Source of the DNA: Methylotenera sp.
GTDB taxonomy: Bacteria > Pseudomonadota > Gammaproteobacteria > Burkholderiales > Methylophilaceae
Reading direction: 5' to 3'
Assembly: GCA_013816325.1 (NCBI GenBank)
Contig: JACDEP010000006.1
Location: forward strand, 1 to 17,168
DNA: 17,168 nucleotides
Shown: positions 1-6,818 of the stretch, piece after piece
How positions within the stretch are numbered: the first letter of the stretch is position 1
How the letters are laid out: each line of letters opens with the position of its first letter
Translations under genes and position numbers: made by a program
The notes under the pieces: model-generated
Databases searched by the model: none
What the model was told of the DNA's origin: nothing
What the model saw: the letters and a program-made list of their open reading frames with translations, nothing else

Positions 1-54
1 TCGTACCTTTATTACATTTGTAAACTAATTACAATCTCAGCTTTAGAAGACCAT

Positions 55-78
55 AAAGGCGACTTAGGTCGCCTTTTA
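55..78 (+). terminator. Rho-independent terminator of an upstream gene outside the window
   Basis: A perfect 9-bp stem (AAAGGCGAC at 55-63, GTCGCCTTT at 68-76) closes a TTAG tetraloop and runs into TTTTATTA. No coding region precedes it here, so it probably ends a plus-strand gene to the left. The A-rich 5' flank would also allow weak activity on the other strand. Confidence 0.75.
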
Positions 79-166
79 TTACTGTCGTTCAACAATGCCT
101 AGCAAGTGATAATATGTTTAGATTGAAGTTCTATCTCACCACTACAGCGCTTGCTGAAAGGCTCCT

Positions 167-862
167 TTGAGACATTCCGAATATCACCGTGCACACCGAA
201 TTGGTTGGCTTAGGGCATCTGTCCTTGGTGCGAATGATGGACTCATTTCTACCGCAAGTTTAATCATTGGCGTAACAGCAGCACACTCAACACATGAAGC
301 TATCCTTATGACAGGTATAGCGGGTCTAGTCGGAGGTGCAATGTCAATGGCAGCTGGTGAATATGTTTCGGTGAGCTCTCAAGCAGATACGGAGGCAGCT
401 GACTTATTAAGAGAAAGCATAGAACTCGAAACGGATCATGAAAATGAACTAAAAGAACTGGCGAACATTTATGTTGGACGAGGTTTAACGCCTGACTTAG
501 CTTCCCAAGTCGCGGTTCAATTGACGGCCCATGATGCCCTAGGCAGCCACGCCACAGATGAGCTAGGGATTATAGAACAAATGAATGCTCGTCCTACTCA
601 AGCTGCCCTTGCTTCGGCTGCTACATTTGCGCTTGGTGCTTCATTACCCTTACTAATAACGTATACAGTAAATACCACATCAAACTTATTACTTTATATC
701 TCAATTTCTACCCTGATCTTCTTAGCAGTACTCGGTGGTTTGGCTGCAAAAATAGGTGGTGCAAATTTATGGGTGGGGACTGCACGCGTTGCATGTTGGG
801 GGTTATTTGCGATGGCTATAACTGCAGCAACTGGTAGCTTATTGGGTGTTGTTGTAAATTGA
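167..862 (+). CDS. VIT1/CCC1-family Fe2+/Mn2+ transporter
   Basis: This 231-residue membrane protein belongs to the VIT1/CCC1 family, which moves Fe2+ or Mn2+ across membranes. The N-terminus (MRHSEYHRAHRIGWLRA, then VLGANDGLISTASLIIGV) is the family hallmark: a basic start followed by the first membrane helix with its Gly-Ala-Asn-Asp-Gly motif. A second hydrophobic helix (about 45-68) is followed by an acidic, helical cytoplasmic stretch (about 75-110, many Glu/Asp), which in the family is the metal-binding region. Two or three hydrophobic helices form the C-terminal third (about 145-230), giving roughly five in total. The start is TTG at 167, chosen because the family motif begins there and GAAAGG lies at 155-160, about 6 bases upstream. 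A weak -10-like GATAAT at 108-113 may drive it. It stands alone, convergent with ppa. Which metal it carries, and in which direction, cannot be read from sequence. Confidence 0.88.
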   Translation: MRHSEYHRAHRIGWLRASVLGANDGLISTASLIIGVTAAHSTHEAILMTGIAGLVGGAMSMAAGEYVSVSSQADTEAADLLRESIELETDHENELKELANIYVGRGLTPDLASQVAVQLTAHDALGSHATDELGIIEQMNARPTQAALASAATFALGASLPLLITYTVNTTSNLLLYISISTLIFLAVLGGLAAKIGGANLWVGTARVACWGLFAMAITAATGSLLGVVVN

Positions 863-873
863 TGCCACCTAAT

Positions 874-901
874 AAAAAAAGACAACACAAGCTGCCTTTT
901 T
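874..901 (-). terminator. Rho-independent terminator of ppa
   Basis: Read on the minus strand, AAAAAGGCAGC (901-891), a TTGT loop (890-887) and GTTGTC followed by seven T (886-874) form an 11-bp stem containing two G-U wobbles. On the plus strand those wobbles become C-A mismatches, so the structure is directional and serves ppa rather than the transporter gene that ends at 862. Confidence 0.7.
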
Positions 902-926
902 ATAATAAGAATAATGCTCGGGCTAG

Positions 927-1475
927 TTAAAACGCTGGTTTTACCTTCGCTTTATTGAAGTTATCTACACCATCTAGAATTTCCTTTTTTGCAGCATCGA
1001 TATCGCCCCAGCCGTTGATCTTGACCCATTTTCCTGTATCCAGATCTTTATAGTGCTCAAAGAAATGAGAGATCATTTCCAAGCGCCATGCAGATAAATC
1101 AGAATAGCTTTTTAGGTGGCCATACAAACGGCATACTTTTTCTACTGGCACAGCCAACACTTTTGCATCAAGCCCAGCTTCATCTTCCATTAATAACACG
1201 CCTAATGGACGACAGCGTACAACCACACCTGGAATCAATGGAACCGGTGTCATGACCAGTACATCCACAGGGTCTCCATCGTCTGCCAAAGTATGCGGCA
1301 CATAACCATAATTGGTTGGGTATTGCATAGAAGTACCCATGAAACGGTCAACAAAAATCGCGCCGCTTTCCTTATCTACCTCGTATTTAACAGGGTCACC
1401 CTGCATTGGAATTTCAATAATCACATTGAAATCATTGGGTACATCTTTGCCGGTAGGCACTTGATTTAACGACAT
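927..1475 (-). CDS. ppa: inorganic pyrophosphatase (family I)
   Basis: Soluble family I pyrophosphatase, which hydrolyses pyrophosphate to two phosphates in the cytoplasm with Mg2+ and so pulls biosynthetic reactions forward. The 182-residue product has the usual bacterial length. The signature DDGDPVDVLV (about residues 66-75) supplies the metal-binding aspartates. FMGTSMQYPTNYGYVPHT lies just before it and HFFEHYKDLDTGKWVKINGW lies in the C-terminal third, both typical of the family. The ATG start is supported by AGGA eight bases upstream. It is transcribed from its own promoter (1515-1542) and ends at the terminator at 874-901, so it is an independent unit even though it follows the purC-DUF1232 genes on the same strand. 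Confidence 0.97.
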   Translation of the reverse strand: MSLNQVPTGKDVPNDFNVIIEIPMQGDPVKYEVDKESGAIFVDRFMGTSMQYPTNYGYVPHTLADDGDPVDVLVMTPVPLIPGVVVRCRPLGVLLMEDEAGLDAKVLAVPVEKVCRLYGHLKSYSDLSAWRLEMISHFFEHYKDLDTGKWVKINGWGDIDAAKKEILDGVDNFNKAKVKPAF

Positions 1476-1514
1476 TTCTTAATTCCTAGCTGAAAACAAT
1501 AATTTTGAGGCGCA

Positions 1515-1542
1515 ATTATAGCGCAAGCAGTAGAGCTTTCAA
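1515..1542 (-). promoter_or_regulatory. sigma70-type promoter of ppa
   Basis: On the minus strand TTGAAA (1542-1537) is followed after 16 bases by a perfect TATAAT (1520-1515). This is the closest match to the sigma70 consensus in the window. The -35 box overlaps the stop codon of the DUF1232 gene (1541-1539). The -10 is flanked by GCGC on both sides. Transcription would begin near 1508, about 33 bases before the ppa start. Confidence 0.75.
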
Positions 1543-1829
1543 CCTTCGCTAAGGGCATTTTGATTACGGCAGCTATCAATCACATGCTGGGGCGTACACT
1601 TCAGTGCACAATAAAGTAAAAAAGGGATGATCACGAGTTCATCTAGTTGGCCCAGCACGGGGATAAAATCCGGAATCAGGTCAAAAGGTAGCAGAAGATA
1701 CCCTATCGCCAGCCATAAAAAAAATTTAGCGGATTTAGGTGTTTGCGGGTGCTGCTGAAGGCGTTTGTAAAATTCAAACTCCGATTTGAGTTTTGCAGCT
1801 ATATCTTTTATTTTCTGACGTAGTCCCAC
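1539..1829 (-). CDS. DUF1232 (YkvA-like) small membrane protein
   Basis: Small protein with the DUF1232 core: a hydrophobic segment (FFLWLAIGYLLLPFDLIPDFI) running into IPVLGQLDELVIIPFLL, as in the YkvA family. The biochemical role of this family is not established; it is probably anchored in the inner membrane by one or two helices. The start is uncertain. The open frame reaches back to a TTG at 1883, which would overlap purC by 38 bases. GTG at 1829 is preferred (96 residues) because it lies just after the purC stop, has AGGTGG five bases upstream, and gives the N-terminus MGLRQKIKDIAAKLKSEFEF expected of the family. GTG at 1838 is another option. It probably shares a transcript with purC. 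Confidence 0.8.
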   Translation of the reverse strand: MGLRQKIKDIAAKLKSEFEFYKRLQQHPQTPKSAKFFLWLAIGYLLLPFDLIPDFIPVLGQLDELVIIPFLLYCALKCTPQHVIDSCRNQNALSEG

Positions 1830-1845
1830 TCCATCCACCTTTTTG

Positions 1846-2748
1846 CTAGACCAATGCCAACTTCTGACCGGTAAGTTTTTCAAATGCTTCCATATATTTT
1901 TCCGAAGTACGTTGCGCTACATCATGCGGTAACGCAGGGGCTGGTGGCATTTTGTTCCATCCGATAGCTTCCAGCCAGTCCCTTACGTATTGTTTATCGT
2001 AACTCGGTGGATTTTTACCTAGCGCATAACTTTTCGCAGGCCAAAAACGTGATGAATCCGGCGTCAGCACTTCATCCATTACATGCAATACACCATTGCT
2101 GTCTAAACCAAATTCGAACTTGGTATCGGCAATGATAATGCCACGAGTGAGTGCATACTCTGCCGCTTGCATATACAGCGCGATCGCCACTTTGGCTACT
2201 TGCATAGCCATATCTTGACCAATCAGATCAGCACATTGTTGCAAGCTAATATTCTCATCATGTTCACCCACTGCGGCTTTGCTGGAGGGTGTAAATATGG
2301 GTTCTGGCAACTTTGATGCCTCCTGCAAGCCTGCGGGTAAAGGAATGCCGCATACTGTGCCTTTAGCCTTATATTCTTTCCACCCGCTACCTACCAAATA
2401 CCCGCGCACAATGGCCTCAATTGGCAATGCCCTTAATTTCTTTACAACTACGGCACGGTTGGCTAGTTGAGCTTTTTCTAAGTTATCTGTTACAACACTA
2501 GTAGGGTCAATACCTGTTAAGTGGTTTGGAACGACGTTGCTTAATTTTTCAAACCAGAAGTTAGCCATTTGCGTAAGCATTGCGCCTTTATTAGCGATGC
2601 CAGTAGGTAAAATAACATCAAAAGCAGACAAACGATCCGTACTAACAAGGAGCATAGTCTTGTCATCAATATCGTAGATATCGCGTACCTTCCCTTGATG
2701 GATACGTTTGAGGCTGGTGATAGTAGTTTCTAGTAAGGGCTGGCTCAT
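1846..2748 (-). CDS. purC: phosphoribosylaminoimidazole-succinocarboxamide synthase (SAICAR synthetase)
   Basis: PurC joins CAIR and aspartate with ATP to make SAICAR, a step of de novo purine synthesis. At 300 residues it belongs to the longer form (as in yeast Ade1) rather than the roughly 237-residue E. coli form. Visible motifs are GKVRDIYDIDD near the N-terminus (nucleotide-binding loop), LSAFDVILPTGIANKG, PIEAIVRGYLVGSGWKEY (the family signature), the PIFTPSSKAAVGEHDENIS stretch and IADTKFEFGLD followed by DEVLTPDSSRFWP (metal and substrate binding). The ATG at 2748 lies at the conserved start, though no strong ribosome-binding site precedes it. An extended -10 (2777-2785) suggests its own promoter. 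The DUF1232 gene follows with only a few bases between. In related bacteria I would expect fba near here; it is absent from this window. Confidence 0.96.
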   Translation of the reverse strand: MSQPLLETTITSLKRIHQGKVRDIYDIDDKTMLLVSTDRLSAFDVILPTGIANKGAMLTQMANFWFEKLSNVVPNHLTGIDPTSVVTDNLEKAQLANRAVVVKKLRALPIEAIVRGYLVGSGWKEYKAKGTVCGIPLPAGLQEASKLPEPIFTPSSKAAVGEHDENISLQQCADLIGQDMAMQVAKVAIALYMQAAEYALTRGIIIADTKFEFGLDSNGVLHVMDEVLTPDSSRFWPAKSYALGKNPPSYDKQYVRDWLEAIGWNKMPPAPALPHDVAQRTSEKYMEAFEKLTGQKLALV

Positions 2749-2776
2749 GATGCGGTTCTGTTAAGTTTGACTTAGC

Positions 2777-2785
2777 ATTTTACCA
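2777..2785 (-). promoter_or_regulatory. candidate extended -10 promoter of purC
   Basis: On the minus strand TGG followed by TAAAAT (2785-2777) fits the extended -10 pattern TGnTATAAT. Only an unconvincing -35 is visible. Transcription would begin about 25 bases before the purC ATG. No terminator is seen after pykA, so read-through from pykA is also possible. Confidence 0.4.
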
Positions 2786-2833
2786 GATTGACTATCGATT
2801 ATTATTACAAGCGTTGGACATTGATTCTCGCCA

Positions 2834-4270
2834 TTACTTTTCACGGTGCTCGCCAATCTGGATGATTTTCAAAGTATTGGTACCGCCTGGACTACCAATA
2901 GGCTCGCCAAAAGTCAGCAACACCATGTCACCATTTTTTACGACTTGCTGCTCAAGTAATACCTGCTCCATCTCATGCAAGATTTCGTCACGATCTTTGT
3001 TTTCTTGCTGAATCGGAAAGGGGTAAACGCCACGATGCAACGTTAACTTCCTGCGCGCGTATTTGTCAGGCGACAGCGCATAGATAGGTACTTCGGCATC
3101 CGCTCGGGATAACCATTGTGCAGCATTACCCGACTGCGTAAGCGCTGCGATGGCATGTACATTCATATGCTGGGCAGTATAGATAGCAGCAGCGGCAACC
3201 GCCTCATCAGTTTTAATAAAAGTTTGGTCAAGCTTATGGGCTCTGTCCTGAATGAAATATTCTTTTTCCGCTTCTAATACGATGCGATGTACAGCCTGCA
3301 CGGTTTCTAATGGGTATTGTCCAGCGGCAGTTTCGGCTGAAAGCATGACAGCATCGGTGCCATCTAATACTGCATTGGCCACATCTGATACTTCTGCCCT
3401 TGTAGGAATGGGACTAGTGATCATTGACTCCATCATCTGGGTAGCGGTAATCACCAGTTTATTCTGTGCTCGCGCCATACGGATCATACGCTTTTGCAAC
3501 CCGGGTACCGCCGCATCGCCGACTTCTACCCCTAAGTCACCACGGGCTACCATGATGGCATCAGATGCTTCGATAATCGCTTGGAGATTTTCAATAGCTT
3601 CAGCACGCTCGATCTTGGCAACAATGCTCGCTGTACCACCAGCTTTTTTAATGAGGCTACGCGCCAACTCTACATCTGCAGCAGATTTTGGGAAGGATAT
3701 CGCTATATAGTCAGCTTCAAGTGCCACCGCAGTTTTGATGTCTTCACGGTCTTTTAAAGTAAGTGCATCGGCCGATAAGCCGCCACCTTGACGGTTGATA
3801 CCTTTGTTGTTGCTCAATACGCCGCCACTCAACACCACGCAATGAATCTGGTTGCCCTTTACTCTATCCACCTGCATGGTGATACGACCATCGTCTAATA
3901 GTAATATCGTACCCTCTTGGACTTCCTGCGGAAGGCCTTTATAGTCTAAGCCAACTTCATATTGGTTACCCAGTTCGCAATCAGCATCTAACACAAAAAT
4001 ATCGCCGGTTTTCAAAGTGACTTTACCTAATTCAAACTTACCGATTCTGATTTTTGGACCTTGCAAGTCACATAGCACGCCTACGGGTCGTCCTAACTTC
4101 AAGGCAATGCTGCGTACAATATCAGCACGATTGATATGATCTATCGCTGCGCCGTGAGAAAAATTCAGCCGCACTACATTTACACCGGCCGTAATCATTC
4201 GCGCCAGCATTTCTTCACTACTGGAAGAGGGTCCTAGGGTTGCAACTATTTTTGTTTTTCTCAAATTCAC
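2834..4270 (-). CDS. pykA: pyruvate kinase (PykA/type II-like)
   Basis: Pyruvate kinase transfers phosphate from phosphoenolpyruvate to ADP, giving pyruvate and ATP. The 478-residue protein has the full A/B/C layout: KTKIVATLGPSSSS and VNVVRLNFSHG at the N-terminus, B-domain residues up to KGINRQGGGLSADALTLKDR (156-175), the catalytic SIVAKIERAEAI (K219, E221), VARGDLGVE (241-249), TRAEVSDVANAVLDGTDAVM (290-309), and a C-terminal allosteric domain. The cation-site segment reads CDLQGPKIR (67-75), with Lys where K+-dependent enzymes have Glu. This is the pattern of E. coli PykA, so K+ independence is inferred. The start is GTG at 4270, with AAGG six bases upstream. A terminator behind pgk (4331-4353) separates it from the upstream genes. 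Confidence 0.96.
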   Translation of the reverse strand: MNLRKTKIVATLGPSSSSEEMLARMITAGVNVVRLNFSHGAAIDHINRADIVRSIALKLGRPVGVLCDLQGPKIRIGKFELGKVTLKTGDIFVLDADCELGNQYEVGLDYKGLPQEVQEGTILLLDDGRITMQVDRVKGNQIHCVVLSGGVLSNNKGINRQGGGLSADALTLKDREDIKTAVALEADYIAISFPKSAADVELARSLIKKAGGTASIVAKIERAEAIENLQAIIEASDAIMVARGDLGVEVGDAAVPGLQKRMIRMARAQNKLVITATQMMESMITSPIPTRAEVSDVANAVLDGTDAVMLSAETAAGQYPLETVQAVHRIVLEAEKEYFIQDRAHKLDQTFIKTDEAVAAAAIYTAQHMNVHAIAALTQSGNAAQWLSRADAEVPIYALSPDKYARRKLTLHRGVYPFPIQQENKDRDEILHEMEQVLLEQQVVKNGDMVLLTFGEPIGSPGGTNTLKIIQIGEHREK

Positions 4271-4284
4271 TATGCGCCTTTTTT

Positions 4285-4313
4285 TACTAATTTAAGTAAT
4301 ATTCAAAAGTCAA
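4285..4313 (-). promoter_or_regulatory. candidate promoter of pykA
   Basis: On the minus strand TTGACT (4313-4308, five of six consensus bases) lies 17-18 bases from a poor -10 (TTAGTA or TAGTAA, 4290-4284). A promoter is expected here because a terminator immediately precedes it. The -10 match is weak, so the exact position is uncertain. Confidence 0.35.
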
Positions 4314-4330
4314 CCTGGGTGTCTCAAAAC

Positions 4331-4353
4331 AAAAAAGGGCTAAAAGCCCCTTT
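4331..4353 (-). terminator. Rho-independent terminator of pgk
   Basis: On the minus strand AAAGGGGCT, a TTT loop and AGCCCTTTTTT form a 9-bp stem with one G-U wobble, ending in a T tract. It starts about 20 bases after the pgk stop and would cut gap-pgk transcription off from pykA. Confidence 0.75.
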
Positions 4354-4374
4354 GTCATGGAGTTGTAAGGGCCG

Positions 4375-5562
4375 TTAATTAACAGTATTCGCTCGTAATT
4401 CCAAGATTTCCACTGCCGGTAATTTTTTACCTTCCAAGAACTCTAAGAATGCGCCGCCAGCAGTAGAGATATAAGACACTTTGTCATAAATATCGTACTT
4501 TTGGATTGCGGCGATCGTATCGCCACCACCTGCTAATGTAAACGCTTTGGTATTAGCAATGGCATTGGCAATCGTCTTGGTACCTTCGCCAAACTGATCA
4601 AATTCGAATACCCCAACCGGGCCATTCCAAACAACCGTCCCTGCATTCTTGATAATCTCTGCTAATTCATTAGCAGATTTCGCGCCAATATCAAAAATCA
4701 TATCGTCGGCTTGTACAGCAGCCACGTCTTTCTTGATTGCTGGCTCGTTTGCATCAAACTTTTTACCACACACAACATCTACTGCTATTGGTACTGCTGC
4801 GCCTCTTTCAGACATTTTTGTCATTAATGCCCGCGCAGTGGGCACCAGATCATCTTCACATAAGGACTTACCTATCTCATTGCCAGCTGCTTTCAGGAAG
4901 GTATTGGCAATGCCACCACCGACAACCATCTGGTCAACTTTTTCGGATAAGCTTTCCAGCACAGTCAATTTGGTAGAAACTTTGCTGCCTCCCACAATTG
5001 CAACCATAGGCCGTGCAGGGCTTAATAAGGCTTTCGTTAACGCTTCTAACTCATTTACTAACAAAATCCCCGCGGCTGCAACAGGTGCGAATTTCGCTAC
5101 ACCATGGGTAGATGCCTCAGCCCTATGCGCGGTGCCAAAAGCATCCATCACGAACACATCACAGAGCTTGGCATATTTTTGTGACAACTCATCAGTACTC
5201 TTTTTTTCGCCCTTATTAAATCGACAGTTTTCAAGAATCACTAGTTCACCGGAATCGATTTCAAAATTTCCATCTATCCAATCTTTGATTAGACGTACTG
5301 GTTTATTTAATTTAGCTGAAATGACATCTACTACTGGTTGGAGTGAATTTTCTTCAGAATAAACGCCTTCTTCAGGACGACCTAAGTGCGAAGTCACCAT
5401 GACTTTTGCACCTTTGGAAAGAGCATATTTAATGGTTGCCATTGAAGCGGTAATCCGTGCATCTGATGTGACTTTGCCATCGGCTACAGGTACGTTCAAG
5501 TCAGCGCGAATCAATACGCGCTTGCCGTTTAAATCCAAATCAGTCATTTTAATAACGTTCAT
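4375..5562 (-). CDS. pgk: phosphoglycerate kinase
   Basis: PGK interconverts 1,3-bisphosphoglycerate + ADP and 3-phosphoglycerate + ATP in the cytoplasm. The 395-residue product has the expected length and motifs: RVLIRADLNVP (PGK signature), SHLGRP, ILENCRFNKGE, DAFGTAHRAEAST, IVGGSKVSTK (nucleotide binding), VVWNGPVGVFEF, LAGGGDTIAA and STAGGAFLEFLEGKKLP near the C-terminus. The frame is open back to 5607, but ATG at 5562 is chosen: it gives MNVIKMTDLDLNGKRVLIRA, the usual PGK N-terminus, and the 15 extra residues would lie inside the structured spacer. The ribosome-binding site is poor (GAAAG). It follows gap by 130 bases and is probably cotranscribed with it, with a terminator directly downstream. 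Confidence 0.97.
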   Translation of the reverse strand: MNVIKMTDLDLNGKRVLIRADLNVPVADGKVTSDARITASMATIKYALSKGAKVMVTSHLGRPEEGVYSEENSLQPVVDVISAKLNKPVRLIKDWIDGNFEIDSGELVILENCRFNKGEKKSTDELSQKYAKLCDVFVMDAFGTAHRAEASTHGVAKFAPVAAAGILLVNELEALTKALLSPARPMVAIVGGSKVSTKLTVLESLSEKVDQMVVGGGIANTFLKAAGNEIGKSLCEDDLVPTARALMTKMSERGAAVPIAVDVVCGKKFDANEPAIKKDVAAVQADDMIFDIGAKSANELAEIIKNAGTVVWNGPVGVFEFDQFGEGTKTIANAIANTKAFTLAGGGDTIAAIQKYDIYDKVSYISTAGGAFLEFLEGKKLPAVEILELRANTVN

Positions 5563-5607
5563 ACTTACTTTCTTAGAAAACTCATTGATTGAGATGCAGG
5601 AGCACAA

Positions 5608-5680
5608 GAACGCATAGCCTAAGACAGTACATCAAGTACTGCGCAGGGCTAGAGTACCGAAGTAACACAGCAATGCGCTC
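5608..5680 (-). ncRNA. candidate branched RNA structure in the gap-pgk spacer
   Basis: On the minus strand this 73-base segment can fold into a closed branched structure. The outer stem is GAGCGCA (5680-5674) with TGCGTTC (5614-5608), 7 bp including one G-U. Inside it sit a short hairpin with a C(TTCG)G tetraloop (5664-5655) and a second arm, TAGCC (5651-5647) with GGCTA (5619-5615), containing CAGTAC (5641-5636), a TTGAT loop and GTACTG (5630-5625). No T tract follows, so it is not a simple terminator. It may be a leader element of pgk, a processing or stability signal, or a mobile intergenic repeat. I do not recognise it as a named RNA family. Confidence 0.4.
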
Positions 5681-5692
5681 AACTCATGAGTT

Positions 5693-6712
5693 TTATTTGG
5701 CCGCCATCATCGCGACAGCATTATCTAACATGCGACAGCTAAACCCCCACTCATTGTCATACCAAGCGCAAACCTTGACCAACATGCCATCTTTGGTGAC
5801 CTTGGTCAACGTCGCATCAAAGTTTGAGGAGTAGGCAGTATGGTTATAATCTATAGATACCAGCGGCGCCTCGTTATATGACAAAATTCCTTTCAGCGGA
5901 CCTTTGCTAGCCGCCTCGTGCATGATGTGGTTCACTTCTTCTTTGGTAGTGGGACGTGAAGGTGTAAAAGTTAAATCTACTAGGGATACGTTAAGTGTAG
6001 GCACGCGAATCGCAAAACCATCCAATTTCCCATTCAATTCCGGCAATACCAGGCCCACCGCTGCTGCGGCGCCGGTTTTGGTAGGAATCAATGAAGTGGT
6101 TGCAGAACGTGCACGGCGCATATCTGTGTGGTGCGCATCTGTCAGCACCTGGTCATTTGTGTATGAGTGGATAGTATTCATCAAACCATTCACAACACCG
6201 ATCTTCTCATGCAATGGCTGCACCATAGGGGCCAAGCCATTGGTCGTACATGAAGCGTTGGAAATCACTGTATGGCTGGCCTTGATTACTTCATGGTTCA
6301 CGCCATAAACTACGGTCGCATCCACATCATTAGCACCAGGAGCTGATAGTAATACCTTTTTTGCGCCCGCATCAATGTGCGCTTGAGATTTGGCTTTGCT
6401 ATTGAACGCACCGGTACATTCCATGACGATATCAATCGCCAGTTCTTTCCAAGGCAAATCAGCAGGATTACGTGTTGAAAAAGTTTTAATCTTATGGCTA
6501 TTAATAATCATGTCATCGCCATCGACACCGACTTCGAACGGAAAACGACCATGGGCACTATCGTAACGTGTCAAATGCGCATTGGATTCTGCATCACCAC
6601 CTGCACTGTTGATCGCGATAATTACGATATCCTTACGACCAGATTCATACAAAGCACGCAACACCATGCGCCCGATACGACCATAACCATTAATTGCCAC
6701 TCGAATTGCCAT
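5693..6712 (-). CDS. gap: type I glyceraldehyde-3-phosphate dehydrogenase
   Basis: GAPDH oxidises and phosphorylates glyceraldehyde 3-phosphate to 1,3-bisphosphoglycerate using NAD(P)+. The 339-residue protein has an N-terminal Rossmann fold (VAINGYGRIGR, 5-15), the catalytic SNASCTTN (Cys155 in this numbering), HSYTNDQVLTDAHHTDMRRA, RVPTLNVSLVDLTF, and the C-terminal WYDNEWGFSCRMLDNAV. One detail is odd. At the end of the second strand, where NAD-specific enzymes carry Asp (typically IND followed by Leu), this protein reads AINSAGGDAES, so the ribose-binding Asp is replaced by Ser. B. subtilis GapB has a comparable change and prefers NADP. Start ATG at 6712 has AGGA six bases upstream. Erythrose-4-phosphate dehydrogenase (Epd) is a less likely alternative. 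A strong terminator separates it from tkt. Confidence 0.93.
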   Translation of the reverse strand: MAIRVAINGYGRIGRMVLRALYESGRKDIVIIAINSAGGDAESNAHLTRYDSAHGRFPFEVGVDGDDMIINSHKIKTFSTRNPADLPWKELAIDIVMECTGAFNSKAKSQAHIDAGAKKVLLSAPGANDVDATVVYGVNHEVIKASHTVISNASCTTNGLAPMVQPLHEKIGVVNGLMNTIHSYTNDQVLTDAHHTDMRRARSATTSLIPTKTGAAAAVGLVLPELNGKLDGFAIRVPTLNVSLVDLTFTPSRPTTKEEVNHIMHEAASKGPLKGILSYNEAPLVSIDYNHTAYSSNFDATLTKVTKDGMLVKVCAWYDNEWGFSCRMLDNAVAMMAAK

Positions 6713-6760
6713 GATAATTCCTAAACGTTTCTAATAATTGGACTGAGATTCAACCCGTTA

Positions 6761-6793
6761 AAAAAATAAGGCACCCAAAGAGGTGCCTTATTT
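6761..6793 (-). terminator. Rho-independent terminator of tkt
   Basis: A perfect 12-bp stem (AAATAAGGCACC at 6764-6775, GGTGCCTTATTT at 6782-6793) with a 6-base loop. On the minus strand it ends in a T run continuing to 6761. It lies 26 bases after the tkt stop and would insulate tkt from gap. Confidence 0.85.
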
Positions 6794-6818
6794 AACTAGC
6801 TAAAGAACTGCTAGAGAA

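Noticed and set aside
2749..2833. Terminator after pykA
   Set aside because: No stem followed by a T tract could be found on the minus strand, so none is annotated.
4649..5362. Long plus-strand open frame (237 codons) opposite pgk
   Set aside because: It lies wholly antisense to the well-supported pgk gene, has no family resemblance and no ribosome-binding site. The same reasoning rejects the antisense frames at 3252-3710, 5904-6308, 7741-8166, 11058-11390, 12359-12754 and 13352-13780.
5563..5607. 15-residue N-terminal extension of PGK
   Set aside because: It reads into the structured spacer, resembles no PGK N-terminus, and the ATG at 5562 gives the conserved start.
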